DNA of 64,000 nt, taken from the NCBI GenBank assembly GCA_964411505.1, contig CAYPLH010000015.1:1-64000 (forward strand), written 5' to 3'. Under the pieces are notes generated by a model that was not told the origin of the DNA, made no database searches, and was given only the letters and a program-made list of their open reading frames with translations. The stretch is from CAYPLH01 sp964411505. GTDB lineage: Bacteria; Bacillota; Clostridia; CAYPLH01; DUMO01. Numbering within the stretch: position 1 is the first letter of the stretch; each line of letters opens with the position of its first letter. A program made the translations under genes and the position numbers. Positions 1 through 8,837 of this stretch are shown here, piece after piece.

Positions 1-17
1 TCCCCTTTGCAATCCCC

Positions 18-49
18 ATTGTCTAGGAAAGTATACTTTCCTAGACAAT
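18..49. repeat. Perfect 32-bp palindrome, copy 1 of a dispersed element
   Basis: Positions 18-49 are a perfect inverted repeat centred on GTATAC. The same palindrome, with the same flank CCCCTTTGCAATCCCC on its left, recurs at 32991-33022. The window starts inside this copy's left flank, so the element is cut by the window edge. Being a perfect palindrome it could form a cruciform, or a hairpin in RNA. Its role is unknown. Confidence 0.8.
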
Positions 50-60
50 AAAATATAACT

Positions 61-84
61 ACGGCACCGTAAAACCGGTGCCGT
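61..84 (-). terminator. Likely terminator of the YchF gene
   Basis: ACGGCACCG and CGGTGCCGT form a perfect 9-bp stem around a 6-nt loop, 13 nt beyond the stop codon of the leftward gene that ends at 97. The run after the stem on the minus strand is only moderately T-rich. Confidence 0.6.
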
Positions 85-96
85 AATATAATCCTT

Positions 97-1188
97 CTAT
101 ACATTAAACCTGAAGTTTATGATATCTCCGTCTTTAACAATGTACTCCTTGCCCTCCAGACGGAATAATCCTTTTTCCTTGACTTTTTGCATAGAACCAA
201 ATTCATTATAATCCTCAAAAGCTACAACCTCGGCTCTTATAAATCCCCGTTCTATATCAGAATGTATTTTACCTCCGGTTTCTTTTGCTGACAAACCCTT
301 TTTAATAGGCCATGCACGGACTTCATCATCTCCTGCTGTAAGAAACGAAATAAGTCCCAGATACTTATATGCTGTTGAAGCCAATAGATTTACTCCGGGT
401 TCTTCTATACCCAGCTCTTCGATAAATATTCCCCTGTCTTCAGGTTCAAGTTGGTTAATTTCCAGTTCTGTTTTTGCACAAGTTTCAAGCATAGGAATAT
501 TATGTTTTTTAGAATACTCTAAAACTTTTTCCTTCTGCTTAAAATGACCAGCATGGAGCTGATTTTCATCCACATTTACAAGTAAAATCATCGGTCTTTC
601 TGTTAAAAAATCAAAAGATTTTAAGTATTGTTTTTCTTCGTCATCTAAACCTATATTATTGATAAGCTTTTCATTCTCAAGACCATCACGGCATTTTTTA
701 AGCACTTCCAGCTCATTTTGGTTTTCTTTTGATATTTTTTTCTGAGCCTCAATCCTTGTAATTCTATTCTCAATGATTGCAAGATCCGCAAACAAAAGCT
801 CAATATTAAGTGCGTCTATATCTCCCATCGGATCTATAACCCCTCGTGAAGGAGTAACTTCATCATTTTCAAAAGCTCTTACAACCTGAACCAGAGCATC
901 AACCTTCCTAACTGACTCAAGAAATGTTGCAGCAGAAGATTTTTTCCCACTGCCACTTCCGGGCACAATACCTACAATATCAATAACTTCAATTGTTGCA
1001 TAGGTTGTCTTTTTGGGACTATAGATATCTGAAAGAAAATCTATTCTTTTATCAGGAATCTTGGCTATTCCAATATTGGCCGACATCTTGCCCGAAGAAA
1101 AACCAGATATATCGCTCTTGTTATCAGTAAGTAAATTAAAAAAAGTTGTTTTCCCTGTCAAAGGTAGTCCTATAAGCCCTATCTTCAT
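97..1188 (-). CDS. ychF: YchF/Ola1-family ribosome-associated ATPase
   Basis: 363 residues, the usual length for the YchF/Ola1 family of Obg-like P-loop NTPases, which bind ribosomes and hydrolyse ATP rather than GTP. The P-loop GLPLTGKTT lies at residues 7-15 and a G3-like DIVG follows near residue 70. The base-recognition motif is NVDE, the NxxE form linked to ATP preference in this family, instead of NKxD. A helical insert of about 80 residues is followed by a C-terminal TGS domain (about 280-363). The P-loop has Thr where most YchF proteins have Asn-Val, so this may be a paralogue of the housekeeping copy. It is a single leftward gene starting at an ATG and followed by a hairpin. Confidence 0.88.
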   Translation of the reverse strand: MKIGLIGLPLTGKTTFFNLLTDNKSDISGFSSGKMSANIGIAKIPDKRIDFLSDIYSPKKTTYATIEVIDIVGIVPGSGSGKKSSAATFLESVRKVDALVQVVRAFENDEVTPSRGVIDPMGDIDALNIELLFADLAIIENRITRIEAQKKISKENQNELEVLKKCRDGLENEKLINNIGLDDEEKQYLKSFDFLTERPMILLVNVDENQLHAGHFKQKEKVLEYSKKHNIPMLETCAKTELEINQLEPEDRGIFIEELGIEEPGVNLLASTAYKYLGLISFLTAGDDEVRAWPIKKGLSAKETGGKIHSDIERGFIRAEVVAFEDYNEFGSMQKVKEKGLFRLEGKEYIVKDGDIINFRFNV

Positions 1189-1393
1189 ATCTATTCCACC
1201 TCGTAAAGTATATTCACACTTATAACAACATGATTATTCCCCAAAAAGTAGGTTGGTCTTACTTCGCATACAATATATACCGCTGATTAAATCATTCGGA
1301 CATTATAGATTGTACGTAAAGTTCAACTAATATAATTTTTGGGTATTAATCATAACATACCAATAAATTATCAAATTGGCAAGACTGTTGAAT

Positions 1394-2311
1394 CTACCAT
1401 TTGTTTTCATATATATATCGCTCAGCCATGTATGCGGCTACAGCACCATCTGAGGCTGCAGTTATTACCTGTCTTAATACTTTCTCACGTATGTCCCCGG
1501 CTGCATATACTCCAAAAATATTGGTGAGCATATTATCATCAGCAATAACATAACCAGCTTGGTTTAATTCAACCTTCCCCTTTACAAGTCCGGTATTGGG
1601 TAAAACGCCGATTGCTACAAACATTCCCTCAACCGAAAGCTCCTGCGTCTCGTTGGTCTTAAGGTTTCTTACCTTAATTCCTTCCACACCGAAACCACCT
1701 TTTATTTCTTCTACAGCAGAATCCCATATTATCTCAATTTTCTTATTATCAAATATGGCCTCCTGCAAAATCTTGGTAGCTCTTAACGAATCCCTTCTGT
1801 GTATAAGGTAAACTTTCGGACAGAAACGGGTTAGATAGATGGCATCTTCAGCCGCTGTATCACCGCCGCCTACAACTGCTACTACTCTGTCCTTAAAGAA
1901 AGCTCCATCACAGGTAGCACAATAAGACACCCCGGATCCTCTCAGTTTTTTTTCATTTGGCAGTCCGAGTTCTCTCGGCCTGGCTCCCATAGAAAGGATT
2001 ATTGCTTTACTACGGAATGTGTTTTCCGGGGTCTTAATTACCTTTATCTGTTTATCTAGTACAAGCTCGGTAACTGCATCATTAATAATATGAGCTCCAA
2101 ACCTCCTGGCTTGGTTTTCCATTCTAAGTGCAAGATCAGGTCCGCTTATAGGTTCTTCAAACCCTGGAAAGTTCTCCATTAGATAAGTAGTAGCCATTTG
2201 TCCGCCTGAAATCATCTTTTCAATCAGTAAAATATCCAGCTTTGCTCTTGCAGCATACAAAGCTGCTGTAAATCCAGCCGGCCCTCCGCCGACAATTACA
2301 ATATCATACAT
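1394..2311 (-). CDS. trxB: Thioredoxin reductase (NADPH)
   Basis: Flavoprotein that passes electrons from NADPH to thioredoxin. Seen in sequence: FAD-binding GGGPAG at residues 8-13, redox-active CATC at 131-134, NADPH-binding GGGDTA at 148-153 followed by HRR, and a C-terminal AAGDIR motif. At 305 residues it has the usual length. The start is the ATG at 2311, which lies 10 nt after an AAGGAG. An upstream in-frame ATG would add 8 residues but would place this ribosome binding site inside the gene. No thioredoxin gene lies next to it. Confidence 0.93.
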   Translation of the reverse strand: MYDIVIVGGGPAGFTAALYAARAKLDILLIEKMISGGQMATTYLMENFPGFEEPISGPDLALRMENQARRFGAHIINDAVTELVLDKQIKVIKTPENTFRSKAIILSMGARPRELGLPNEKKLRGSGVSYCATCDGAFFKDRVVAVVGGGDTAAEDAIYLTRFCPKVYLIHRRDSLRATKILQEAIFDNKKIEIIWDSAVEEIKGGFGVEGIKVRNLKTNETQELSVEGMFVAIGVLPNTGLVKGKVELNQAGYVIADDNMLTNIFGVYAAGDIREKVLRQVITAASDGAVAAYMAERYIYENKW

Positions 2312-2422
2312 ATCCAAAAATCTCCTTAGTTTCAACTTGCTCCGCTATTCTATACTTTACCACAAAAAAGAAAATTTGAACAGAAAAAACCTGTACTCTT
2401 TTAATCCTCTTTTTCAGACACA

Positions 2423-2508
2423 ACATGATGATATGCGTGTAGCAAAGAGAACTGTTGGTTTTTTTTCAAAATAATTAGCCTGTTCTGTTGTTACACACAT
2501 ATCAATGT
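2423..2508. repeat. MITE-like inverted repeat, short copy
   Basis: An imperfect inverted repeat of 86 bp: the left arm from 2423 matches the reverse complement of the right arm ending at 2508 over about 25 nt. The right arm, AATTAGCCTGTTCTGTTG then TTACAC, is nearly identical to the right arm of the larger element at 41244-41446. It lies between two leftward genes and holds no ORF. It looks like an internally shortened member of a non-autonomous element family. Confidence 0.6.
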
Positions 2509-2515
2509 AAGTTGT

Positions 2516-3790
2516 TCAAAAAGCGGCTTGAGTACTAAGCTTTTTCCTATAGCTTACCAGTTGGATACAGATACACAATAAATTAATTGCCTTTAAAAGA
2601 TCATCTGATGACGGAAATGTAGGTGAAATACGTATATTACGGTCTCGCGGATCTTTTCCATAAGGATAGGTTGCCCCTGCACCGGTTAGTGTTACTCCGG
2701 CTTCGCCTGCCATTTTCACTATTTCCTTTGCACAACCATCCAAAGTATACAGGCTTATAAAATAACCTCCATTAGGTCTATTCCACCATGCAATATTCTT
2801 TCCGCCCAGCTCTTTTTCCATTGTATTCAAAACAATATCAAATTTAGGTTTAATTATTGCTGCATGTTTTTTCATATGATCTTCAATATGTTTTATGTCT
2901 TTAAGAAAGTAAACATGAGCTAGCTGATTTATCTTATCCGGACCGATTGTCTGAAAAGATATCTTTTTTATGATAAAATCAATATTCCTTCTACTAGCAG
3001 CAATTGCTGATATCCCTGCTCCTGGAAATGTAATTTTTGAGGTTGATGAAAAAATAAGCACCCTATCAGGATTTTTGGCTTCCTTGCAAGCAGTAAGAAT
3101 GTTCTTAAGTTTATCCGGAGTGTCGCTAAGATGATGAACAACATATGCATTATCGCAAAATATTCTAAAATCCTCTGCTGCAGTTTTCATATTGGCAAGC
3201 CTTAGTACTACTTCATCCGAGTAAGTAATACCATCAGGATTACTATATTTTGGCATACACCAAATTCCTTTAATACTAGCATCGTTTCTGACAAGCTTCT
3301 CTACAACATCCATGTCTGGTCCATCTTTTTGCATGTCGACACTAATCATTTCTATTCCTAGGCTCTCCAAAATAGCAAAATGACGATCATACCCCGGGCT
3401 AGGACATATAAACTTTATTTTCGCAAGCTTTCCCCATGGTTTTGAACTGCCTACCATACCGATATTAAAAGCCATAACAATGATATCATGCATGAGATTC
3501 AAGCTTGAATTGCCACCTACAATGACCTCATCAGGCTCAACTTCAAGGATTTGGGCAAAAAGCCTCCGTGCTTCTGGAAGGCCCTCTACTATGCCATAGT
3601 TTCTGCAATCAGTCCCGTCTTCAGCTTTATATCCATATTTGTTTATTACTTCAAAAAGCTCATTAGATAAATCAAGCTGCTCAGAACCCGGCTTTCCTCG
3701 GGTCATATTCAGCTTGAGCTTTTGTTCTTTTAACTCATTATATTTGTGTTCAAGTTCGGATATCACTTTTTCTAATTCAATTCTGTCCAT
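2516..3790 (-). CDS. Type Ic aspartate/aromatic aminotransferase-like enzyme
   Basis: PLP-dependent fold-type I aminotransferase of the subclass Ic family (Asp_aminotransf, PF12897-like). The probable Schiff-base lysine is K252 in SSTSKITFPG. PNG-type cofactor contacts are replaced by KYSNPDG near 181-187, followed by FCDNAY, and an RISPTFP arginine segment near the C-terminus should bind the substrate carboxylate. It is 424 residues long, about the family length. The last ~10 residues (after the helix ending in SYRK) look poorly conserved in style. It starts at an ATG with a modest ribosome binding site. Exact substrate cannot be read from sequence; aspartate or aromatic amino acids are typical for the family. 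Confidence 0.82.
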   Translation of the reverse strand: MDRIELEKVISELEHKYNELKEQKLKLNMTRGKPGSEQLDLSNELFEVINKYGYKAEDGTDCRNYGIVEGLPEARRLFAQILEVEPDEVIVGGNSSLNLMHDIIVMAFNIGMVGSSKPWGKLAKIKFICPSPGYDRHFAILESLGIEMISVDMQKDGPDMDVVEKLVRNDASIKGIWCMPKYSNPDGITYSDEVVLRLANMKTAAEDFRIFCDNAYVVHHLSDTPDKLKNILTACKEAKNPDRVLIFSSTSKITFPGAGISAIAASRRNIDFIIKKISFQTIGPDKINQLAHVYFLKDIKHIEDHMKKHAAIIKPKFDIVLNTMEKELGGKNIAWWNRPNGGYFISLYTLDGCAKEIVKMAGEAGVTLTGAGATYPYGKDPRDRNIRISPTFPSSDDLLKAINLLCICIQLVSYRKKLSTQAAF

Positions 3791-3908
3791 ATTTTTACCT
3801 CCGGTCCAAGCTATAATATGCCTTCTTGGTATATCTTAATTATTATATCAAGTTTGAACCGGATGTAAAGCAGATTTTGCAATTTTAAATTTTCAATCCT
3901 TCATTTTC

Positions 3909-3953
3909 GTTTCTGTTCACGGGGGTCTTAGCAAAACTGATAATGAACAATCA
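3909..3953. repeat. 45-bp dispersed repeat, copy 1
   Basis: Identical except for one base to 34216-34260. It contains short inverted ends, TGTTCA near the left and TGAACA near the right, so it can form a weak stem. It lies in the gap between the aminotransferase and DUF4349 genes. No coding potential. Confidence 0.75.
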
Positions 3954-3978
3954 TCTCTAATACAGCCCCTTACTTCCC

Positions 3979-4908
3979 CTAATCCTTATCAATATTTTTC
4001 CTTTTTCTAATCACTATCCATACAATGGGCACGGCTACCAAAAGAATGGGAGCTAGTGACACAATAGCAACAAATATCCAAACCAAAATGTTGTACAATG
4101 TGTTTACTGTGTTAACGAAACCATTTCTCATGGCCATTAAAACCTGCTGTCCTGAACTAAATTTCCATCCTACTGTTTTTGTATGCTTGAGTGGGTCCGC
4201 CTCCTCATCAACATAGAGTGTTATTGTTGCCATGCCGACCTGCTTATCCCACATATTTATCCTGCCTTGCATTGAATCAATCTCGACCTGTAGCCTTGTG
4301 AGTTCATTTTGTATAGACAAGATCTCTTCCACAGTCTCGGCCTTATCTAAAAGCTTTTGTATCTGATCTCTGCTTGCTTTATAGCTTTTAAGTCTGGCAT
4401 CAATATCGTAATATTGTGAAGAAATATCATCGCTGCGTATATCCATTCTGCTGATATGACCATCACCAACATATTGACCAAGCTTAAGTTGAAATTCTTC
4501 AAGTCTGTCTGGGGGCAATTTTAAAATCAACTGCAATCTTTTATACTCATTTTGTACTCTATAGCTTGAACTAAACTCAAAACCTCCAATTTCGCTTATA
4601 ATCTCCTTGATATCTGTATAAGCTTTATCAACATCCCTGACCTCTACCGCTATTTCCCCAGTTTTAATAAGTTTTCTCATATCATTTTGTTGATCTGATG
4701 TATTAGATTCAGCCTCTTGTTTGTACTCCTGATAGCTGTCTTCAAAAACCTCGCCAAAGCCTGAGCTCTCGCCCTCATAAGACCCACTATTGTAAGCTTG
4801 GGATGAAGTGGGCATATCACTGCTCTTAAGGCCATTGCTGCTGCACCCGGGTATTATTAGTGATACAATAATAATGCAAATGCATAAAATCAGTATTCTT
4901 CTTTTCAT
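3979..4908 (-). CDS. DUF4349 domain lipoprotein
   Basis: A 309-residue surface protein. The N-terminal signal peptide ends in a lipobox (LIIPGC, Cys22), so it is probably lipid-anchored outside the membrane. After a Ser/Gln-rich linker, residues ~80-260 carry the DUF4349 pattern, including a predicted coiled-coil stretch (RDQIQKLLDKAETVEEIL) typical of the family. One transmembrane helix lies near residues 275-298 with a basic tail. Having both a lipid anchor and a C-terminal helix is normal for DUF4349 proteins, whose function is unknown. Start ATG is 9 nt after GGGGG. Confidence 0.85.
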   Translation of the reverse strand: MKRRILILCICIIIVSLIIPGCSSNGLKSSDMPTSSQAYNSGSYEGESSGFGEVFEDSYQEYKQEAESNTSDQQNDMRKLIKTGEIAVEVRDVDKAYTDIKEIISEIGGFEFSSSYRVQNEYKRLQLILKLPPDRLEEFQLKLGQYVGDGHISRMDIRSDDISSQYYDIDARLKSYKASRDQIQKLLDKAETVEEILSIQNELTRLQVEIDSMQGRINMWDKQVGMATITLYVDEEADPLKHTKTVGWKFSSGQQVLMAMRNGFVNTVNTLYNILVWIFVAIVSLAPILLVAVPIVWIVIRKRKNIDKD

Positions 4909-4974
4909 TAATTTCGACCCCCTTAATATTCTTATTCCTTTATTCTCTTATTCCTTAGCATGTTCCAAGGTAAG

Positions 4975-5040
4975 TATGCCTACGGCGAAAATTTATGCGC
5001 GTGCATTTTTTTTTGCTAAAGCAAAAAATGCACATGCGCA
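4975..5040. repeat. GC-rich-headed hairpin repeat, copy 1
   Basis: Begins TATGCCTACGGCG and continues TTTATGCGCGTGCA plus a T run. It then folds back on itself: TGCGCGTGCATTTTTT pairs with AAAAAATGCACATGCGCA with small mismatches. The left half recurs at 55612-55650 as TATGCCTCCGGCGG...ATGCGCGTGCA. Possibly a dispersed terminator-like element. Confidence 0.65.
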
Positions 5041-5222
5041 ATTATATCATAGCTCATAAGTGTATTTCTTTCCACTATCCTTTGTTTAATTTAGACAGCA
5101 TATAGTTTTATTTTAATTGTATGACGAAAAGGATGAAATATATGTTCCGTTCAAATGAAAGTACATGGTTTAAATTTCATAGGTAAACAAAATATCTAAA
5201 ACCAACATGATTTATTTTTATA

Positions 5223-5259
5223 TAAAAAAAAGCAGCCCCTCTAATTGCTGCTTTTTTTA
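5223..5259. terminator. Bidirectional rho-independent terminator
   Basis: AAAAAAAGCAGC and GCTGCTTTTTTT form a 12-bp stem with T-runs in both directions. It most likely ends the leftward oxidoreductase transcript that stops at 5382. Confidence 0.8.
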
Positions 5260-5381
5260 TCAAACTATTCTTTTATTACTCAAATTCATACTAACAAATT
5301 TCTAATTTGCAGGATTTAAATATTTAACGTGCAAATTAGACTATATATCGAGCTCTATCTGGCAATATTGTAACAGTGAGA

Positions 5382-6671
5382 TCACCATTTTACAAGATCA
5401 TCAACTTTTACTGGAAGTCCTGTTTTTATAGATTTATTTGCCGATATTCCAGTTAAAATTGAGTATGCACCTGCAACATGTGTCGCTGCTCTATTAAATC
5501 TGTCTTCTATAGGATCTCCAAAAATATCATTTAAAAGATTGGGATCACCACCACCATGTCCGCCTACTCCTTGTTTGATTTCAACTTCGTATGGTTCTCC
5601 GAACATAGGATGAACAGTTACCTTTTTACGCTTTAGAGCTCCTTCTCCTGCATGATCCCCACCCGCATTTACATAAGACCGTTCACAAACATCAATCTCT
5701 ATTCTTCCCTTACTGCCGTTAAAGCTCACTCTGTAGCCTTCCCATGGCATATATGCATTAAGTGAATAGGTCATTATTGTTTTGTTCTTGTATTTTACTA
5801 AAACACCCATAGTGTCTTCTATACTTATTCCATCACCAAATACACTTTGATCCCTGAAGTATCCGTCTTCCTTTTCTGCATCTAAGTACATTGCTTTAAG
5901 CCTTTCATTATCCTCAAGATGGAGAGCGAAGTGGTCATCCTTTGCATTTTCACTTCCATAAGCCCTGCTGTAAAATTTCGTGATCCCTCTGTTTTCGGCA
6001 TTTTCTCTACCATAGTATCTTAAATCTCCGAAAGCAAATACTGTCTCAGGTCTTGATCCAATCCAGAAGTTTACAAGATCAAAGTGATGGGTGGCTTTAT
6101 GTACCAAAAGACCTCCACTATTTCTTTTATCTCTGTGCCATCTTCTAAAGTAGTCAGCTCCGTGAATTGTGTTCAACATCCATTCAAAATGCACTGAGAA
6201 AACTTCACCAATTACACCATCCATAATCAATTCTCTTATTTTAGTGTTGTGAGGTGCATATCTGTAATTGAATGTAACTCTGAGCTTTTTACCGGTCTTT
6301 TTGATAGTATCAATTATTGCTTGGCACTTTTCTTCATCTATTGTCATTGGCTTTTCGGTAATTGCATCACAGCCAAGTTCCATTGCCCTGATAATATATT
6401 TGTGGTGGGTTCTATCAATGCTGGTTACAATAACATAATCCGGTTTCTCATTCAGGATCATTTTATCAAAATCTTCAGATTTATAAGTGGTAACAGGTTT
6501 AGCCCCAAATTCATCTGCAAGAACTTTATTAGCATAATCCATCCTTGTTTGGTTTATATCACAAAAACCAACGATTTCACATTTATCTTTGAATTCACCA
6601 GCCATAGCCTGATAGTAAAATCTTGACCTGCCACTTAAGCCAACTATTGCATATCGTTTCTTGTTTGACAT
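5382..6671 (-). CDS. Gfo/Idh/MocA family oxidoreductase
   Basis: A 429-residue NAD(P)-dependent sugar or inositol dehydrogenase-like enzyme. It has an N-terminal Rossmann fold (YAIVGLSGRSRF at 7-18) and the family signature EKP at 106-108 (AITEKPMT). The C-terminal Gfo/Idh/MocA domain includes HKATHHFDL, a likely catalytic His/Asp region. The start at 6671 is preceded by GAGGAG with 8-nt spacing; the upstream in-frame ATG overlaps that site and is unlikely. It is divergent from an AraC-family activator at 6960, which probably controls it. Substrate unknown. Confidence 0.87.
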   Translation of the reverse strand: MSNKKRYAIVGLSGRSRFYYQAMAGEFKDKCEIVGFCDINQTRMDYANKVLADEFGAKPVTTYKSEDFDKMILNEKPDYVIVTSIDRTHHKYIIRAMELGCDAITEKPMTIDEEKCQAIIDTIKKTGKKLRVTFNYRYAPHNTKIRELIMDGVIGEVFSVHFEWMLNTIHGADYFRRWHRDKRNSGGLLVHKATHHFDLVNFWIGSRPETVFAFGDLRYYGRENAENRGITKFYSRAYGSENAKDDHFALHLEDNERLKAMYLDAEKEDGYFRDQSVFGDGISIEDTMGVLVKYKNKTIMTYSLNAYMPWEGYRVSFNGSKGRIEIDVCERSYVNAGGDHAGEGALKRKKVTVHPMFGEPYEVEIKQGVGGHGGGDPNLLNDIFGDPIEDRFNRAATHVAGAYSILTGISANKSIKTGLPVKVDDLVKW

Positions 6672-6781
6672 AATAAATCTCCTCACATATATATTTTAAC
6701 GCACTTATTTAAGTATAGAGCAAAATAATGCGTAAATCTAGCCAATTATTGCTTAAAGTAATCAAATCTCTACATTTTTTG

Positions 6782-6810
6782 TTGAGTTGTAGGTCAAAAA
6801 ATAATATAAT
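6782..6810 (+). promoter_or_regulatory. Sigma-A-type promoter of the AraC gene
   Basis: TTGAGT, a 17-nt spacer, then TATAAT. The predicted start near 6817 leaves a leader of about 140 nt that contains the cloverleaf structure at 6837-6931. Confidence 0.65.
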
Positions 6811-6836
6811 ATGACTATGACCCAGATTGTAACGAA

Positions 6837-6931
6837 GTTTCAATTTGCTGCAGGCTAACCTGCAGGAATAAGTCGCTTTGCGACTTACTAGGGAGCAATC
6901 ATAATATATTGCTGCAAGGTTAAATTGAAAC
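6837..6931 (+). promoter_or_regulatory. Cloverleaf-like structured leader, unidentified
   Basis: An outer stem GTTTCAATTT / AAATTGAAAC (10 bp, perfect) encloses three hairpins: CTGCAGG-CTAA-CCTGCAG (6848-6865), TAAGTCGC-TTT-GCGACTTA (6869-6887) and AGCAAT-N8-ATTGCT (6894-6913). It lies between the promoter at 6782-6810 and the ribosome binding site at 6949, so it should be transcribed as part of the mRNA leader. I do not recognise a known riboswitch; a palindromic mobile repeat is the alternative. Confidence 0.45.
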
Positions 6932-6959
6932 TGAACAAATAACTTTTCGAGGTGATGTT

Positions 6960-7808
6960 TTGAAGGGCACTATTTCCAGCTCAATGAAAAATGATATTGA
7001 AATTAACCTGAGAAAGACACTTGAGCACAGTAACATGCAAATGAATCATTATCATAATTCCTATGAAATATATTACCTTTTATCGGGTGAAAGGTTCTAT
7101 TTTATCAAGGATAGAACTTATCATGTTATGAAAGGGGATCTGGTATTTATAAATATGGGCGACCTCCATAAGACAACCTCAGCAAGTAAACCAGTCCACG
7201 AAAGACTTCTAATTAATTTTAAGAAAGATTTTATTCATAACCAGTCAACCGAATCAGATTGTGTAAATATTCTAGATATTTTTAACAGAAATATAAATAT
7301 TCTTCGGCTAGGGGTGCTTGAGCAAAATCATGTTTCGCAATTACTCAATAAAATCTATAGAGAATACATAGGCAAAGAAGAGTTTTATATGATGAATTTA
7401 AGAGCTTTACTGATCCAGCTGCTAGTTTTTATGAATCGATATCAAAATCCAATGACCGAGGCAAACATAAAGCACCCAAGCTCAACTCATGAAAAGATTT
7501 ATGAAGCTGTCCAATATATCAATGCCAATTTTAGCGATAAACTAAAGCTTGATATATTAGCACAAAAATTCTATTTTAGTCCATATTACCTTTGCAAAAT
7601 GTTTAAACAAGTTACCGGCTTTTCCTACACCGAATACCTAAATAGTGTCCGAATAAAAGAATCCCAAAAGCTTTTATGTACTACAGATCTTTCAGTTTCA
7701 GATATTGCCACTCATGTAGGGTATGATAGTCTTACACATTATGGTAGGGTATTTAAAAGGATTACCGGTATTACTCCAACGCTATTTCGCAAAAATAACA
7801 GCAGTTAG
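6960..7808 (+). CDS. AraC-family transcriptional regulator with cupin sensor
   Basis: A 282-residue regulator. Residues ~20-100 form an AraC-type cupin ligand domain (HYHNSYEIYYLLSGE, then a beta-rich segment with VFINMGDLH). The last ~100 residues hold two helix-turn-helix motifs, with the family hallmarks SPYYLCKMFKQVTG and the second one SVSDIATHVGYDSLTHYGRVFKR. It starts at a TTG, about 6 nt after GAGGTG. It is divergent from the Gfo/Idh/MocA gene, and the shared gap contains its promoter and a structured leader. It probably senses a sugar and activates the divergent gene. Confidence 0.86.
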   Translation: MKGTISSSMKNDIEINLRKTLEHSNMQMNHYHNSYEIYYLLSGERFYFIKDRTYHVMKGDLVFINMGDLHKTTSASKPVHERLLINFKKDFIHNQSTESDCVNILDIFNRNINILRLGVLEQNHVSQLLNKIYREYIGKEEFYMMNLRALLIQLLVFMNRYQNPMTEANIKHPSSTHEKIYEAVQYINANFSDKLKLDILAQKFYFSPYYLCKMFKQVTGFSYTEYLNSVRIKESQKLLCTTDLSVSDIATHVGYDSLTHYGRVFKRITGITPTLFRKNNSS

Positions 7809-8109
7809 TAATAGAGATCTCGCTTGAAGTATCATAAAAAGGTTTGTGAATTGACAAAGGGACATCCACTATGCAATCCCCATTGCATATAAACGCATTT
7901 TTTTACGCAAAAAAATAATTTGTAAATTTATTCATCTATAAGGAGGATTCTGACGATTTAAGTAGAATACTATAATAAATAATATGATTATCATCTAGCG
8001 AGTCATTAAGTGACATGTTAGTAACAGGGCTACAGCAAGAACTCCTTATGAGCTTCTGATAAGCAATCATATTGTAAGTATAAATATAAGAATATTATAG
8101 AGGGTTAAC
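7809..8109. other. Intergenic region, 301 nt
   Basis: Apart from the palindromic repeat at 7855-7889, no feature is visible. A possible ribosome binding site (AGAGGG) precedes the gene at 8110. Confidence 0.5.
7855..7889. repeat. Relative of the dispersed palindrome element
   Basis: AAAGGGACATCC, then TATGCAAT-CCCC-ATTGCATA: an 8-bp inverted repeat with a CCCC loop. The core TGCAATCCCCATTG is shared with the elements at 1-49 and 32963-33022, but the downstream palindrome arm differs here. Confidence 0.55.
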
Positions 8110-8754
8110 ATGATCGGTAATTTTGACGAACGAGCTGATAACACTGAAGCTATGGAATGGCTTATAAACAAACTAAGTGGTATAATTTCATCTCGTATTC
8201 TGACTAATGAAAAAAATGAAATTCTTGAAATGCATGTACTTGCTGATTATTCACGTTCCCCTAAACAAATAGTAAGGGATATTCAGTCAGCTCTTGCAGC
8301 AGTCTATGATATGGAAATAGACCACAGAGTTATTAGTGTAGCTCAAATTGACGAAGGGCTGGATACAAGCGACAATGTACGGTTGAAGCTAAACAATGTT
8401 CAGGTTTTTGCTGAGGGTATGAAGCTGGATATAAAAATAGTTCTTTCTCTAAAGGACAAGGTTTTTGAAGGCACAGCAACAGGCATGAATTCCCCCGCAT
8501 CAAGGCCACATACTGTTATTAGCGCAACATTGAGCGCGCTTCATTCTTACTTGGATAGAAATAATGCATTTAATTTGATTGATGTCAGAAAATTATCTAT
8601 TAGCGATATGGATGCATATGTTGTTGTTATTGGTTACATGAGCGGACTGCACAACGAAGTACTAATCGGTTCTTCATTAGTCAAGCACGACGAATATCAT
8701 GCCATAATCCGAGCTACACTTGATTCAGTAAACAGAATATTAAGTAAAGTTTAA
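8110..8754 (+). CDS. Conserved hypothetical protein, two alpha/beta domains
   Basis: 214 residues, no signal peptide or membrane helix. The first half includes a segment with IHVLADYSRSPKQIVRDIQS-like character (residues ~38-65), followed by a short beta strand ending SVAQI. The second half has a strand-strand-helix layout around DKVFEGTATGMNSPASRPH (residues ~118-136) and a C-terminal helix RATLDSVNRIL. I have seen this pattern in hypothetical proteins of other bacteria; the second half loosely recalls small ligand-binding or dimerisation domains. No function can be assigned. It lies 364 nt upstream of an HD-GYP gene on the same strand. Confidence 0.7.
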   Translation: MIGNFDERADNTEAMEWLINKLSGIISSRILTNEKNEILEMHVLADYSRSPKQIVRDIQSALAAVYDMEIDHRVISVAQIDEGLDTSDNVRLKLNNVQVFAEGMKLDIKIVLSLKDKVFEGTATGMNSPASRPHTVISATLSALHSYLDRNNAFNLIDVRKLSISDMDAYVVVIGYMSGLHNEVLIGSSLVKHDEYHAIIRATLDSVNRILSKV

Positions 8755-8783
8755 GACAATAAGTAATACGCATTCAGGTTTTT

Positions 8784-8833
8784 TTGACACATAATTTGAC
8801 ACATAATTTGTAATGTAATTTTTTCTTTATAAT
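8784..8833 (+). promoter_or_regulatory. Tandem 12-nt repeats and a -10 box before the small-peptide transcript
   Basis: TTGACACATAAT occurs twice in perfect tandem (8784-8795, 8796-8807). A TATAAT follows at 8828-8833. Spacing from either TTGACA to the TATAAT is too long for a normal promoter (26 nt or more), so the repeats may be an operator with a poor -35 box between. Transcription from this -10 would begin near 8840, exactly at the 5' arm of the long-range pairing described below. Confidence 0.4.
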
Positions 8834-8837
8834 TTAA

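Larger units (their letters stand above)
4909..5381. other. Intergenic region, 473 nt
   Basis: No credible gene. It holds the hairpin-forming repeat at 4975-5040 and a bidirectional terminator at 5223-5259. The rest is AT-rich and featureless to me. Confidence 0.6.
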
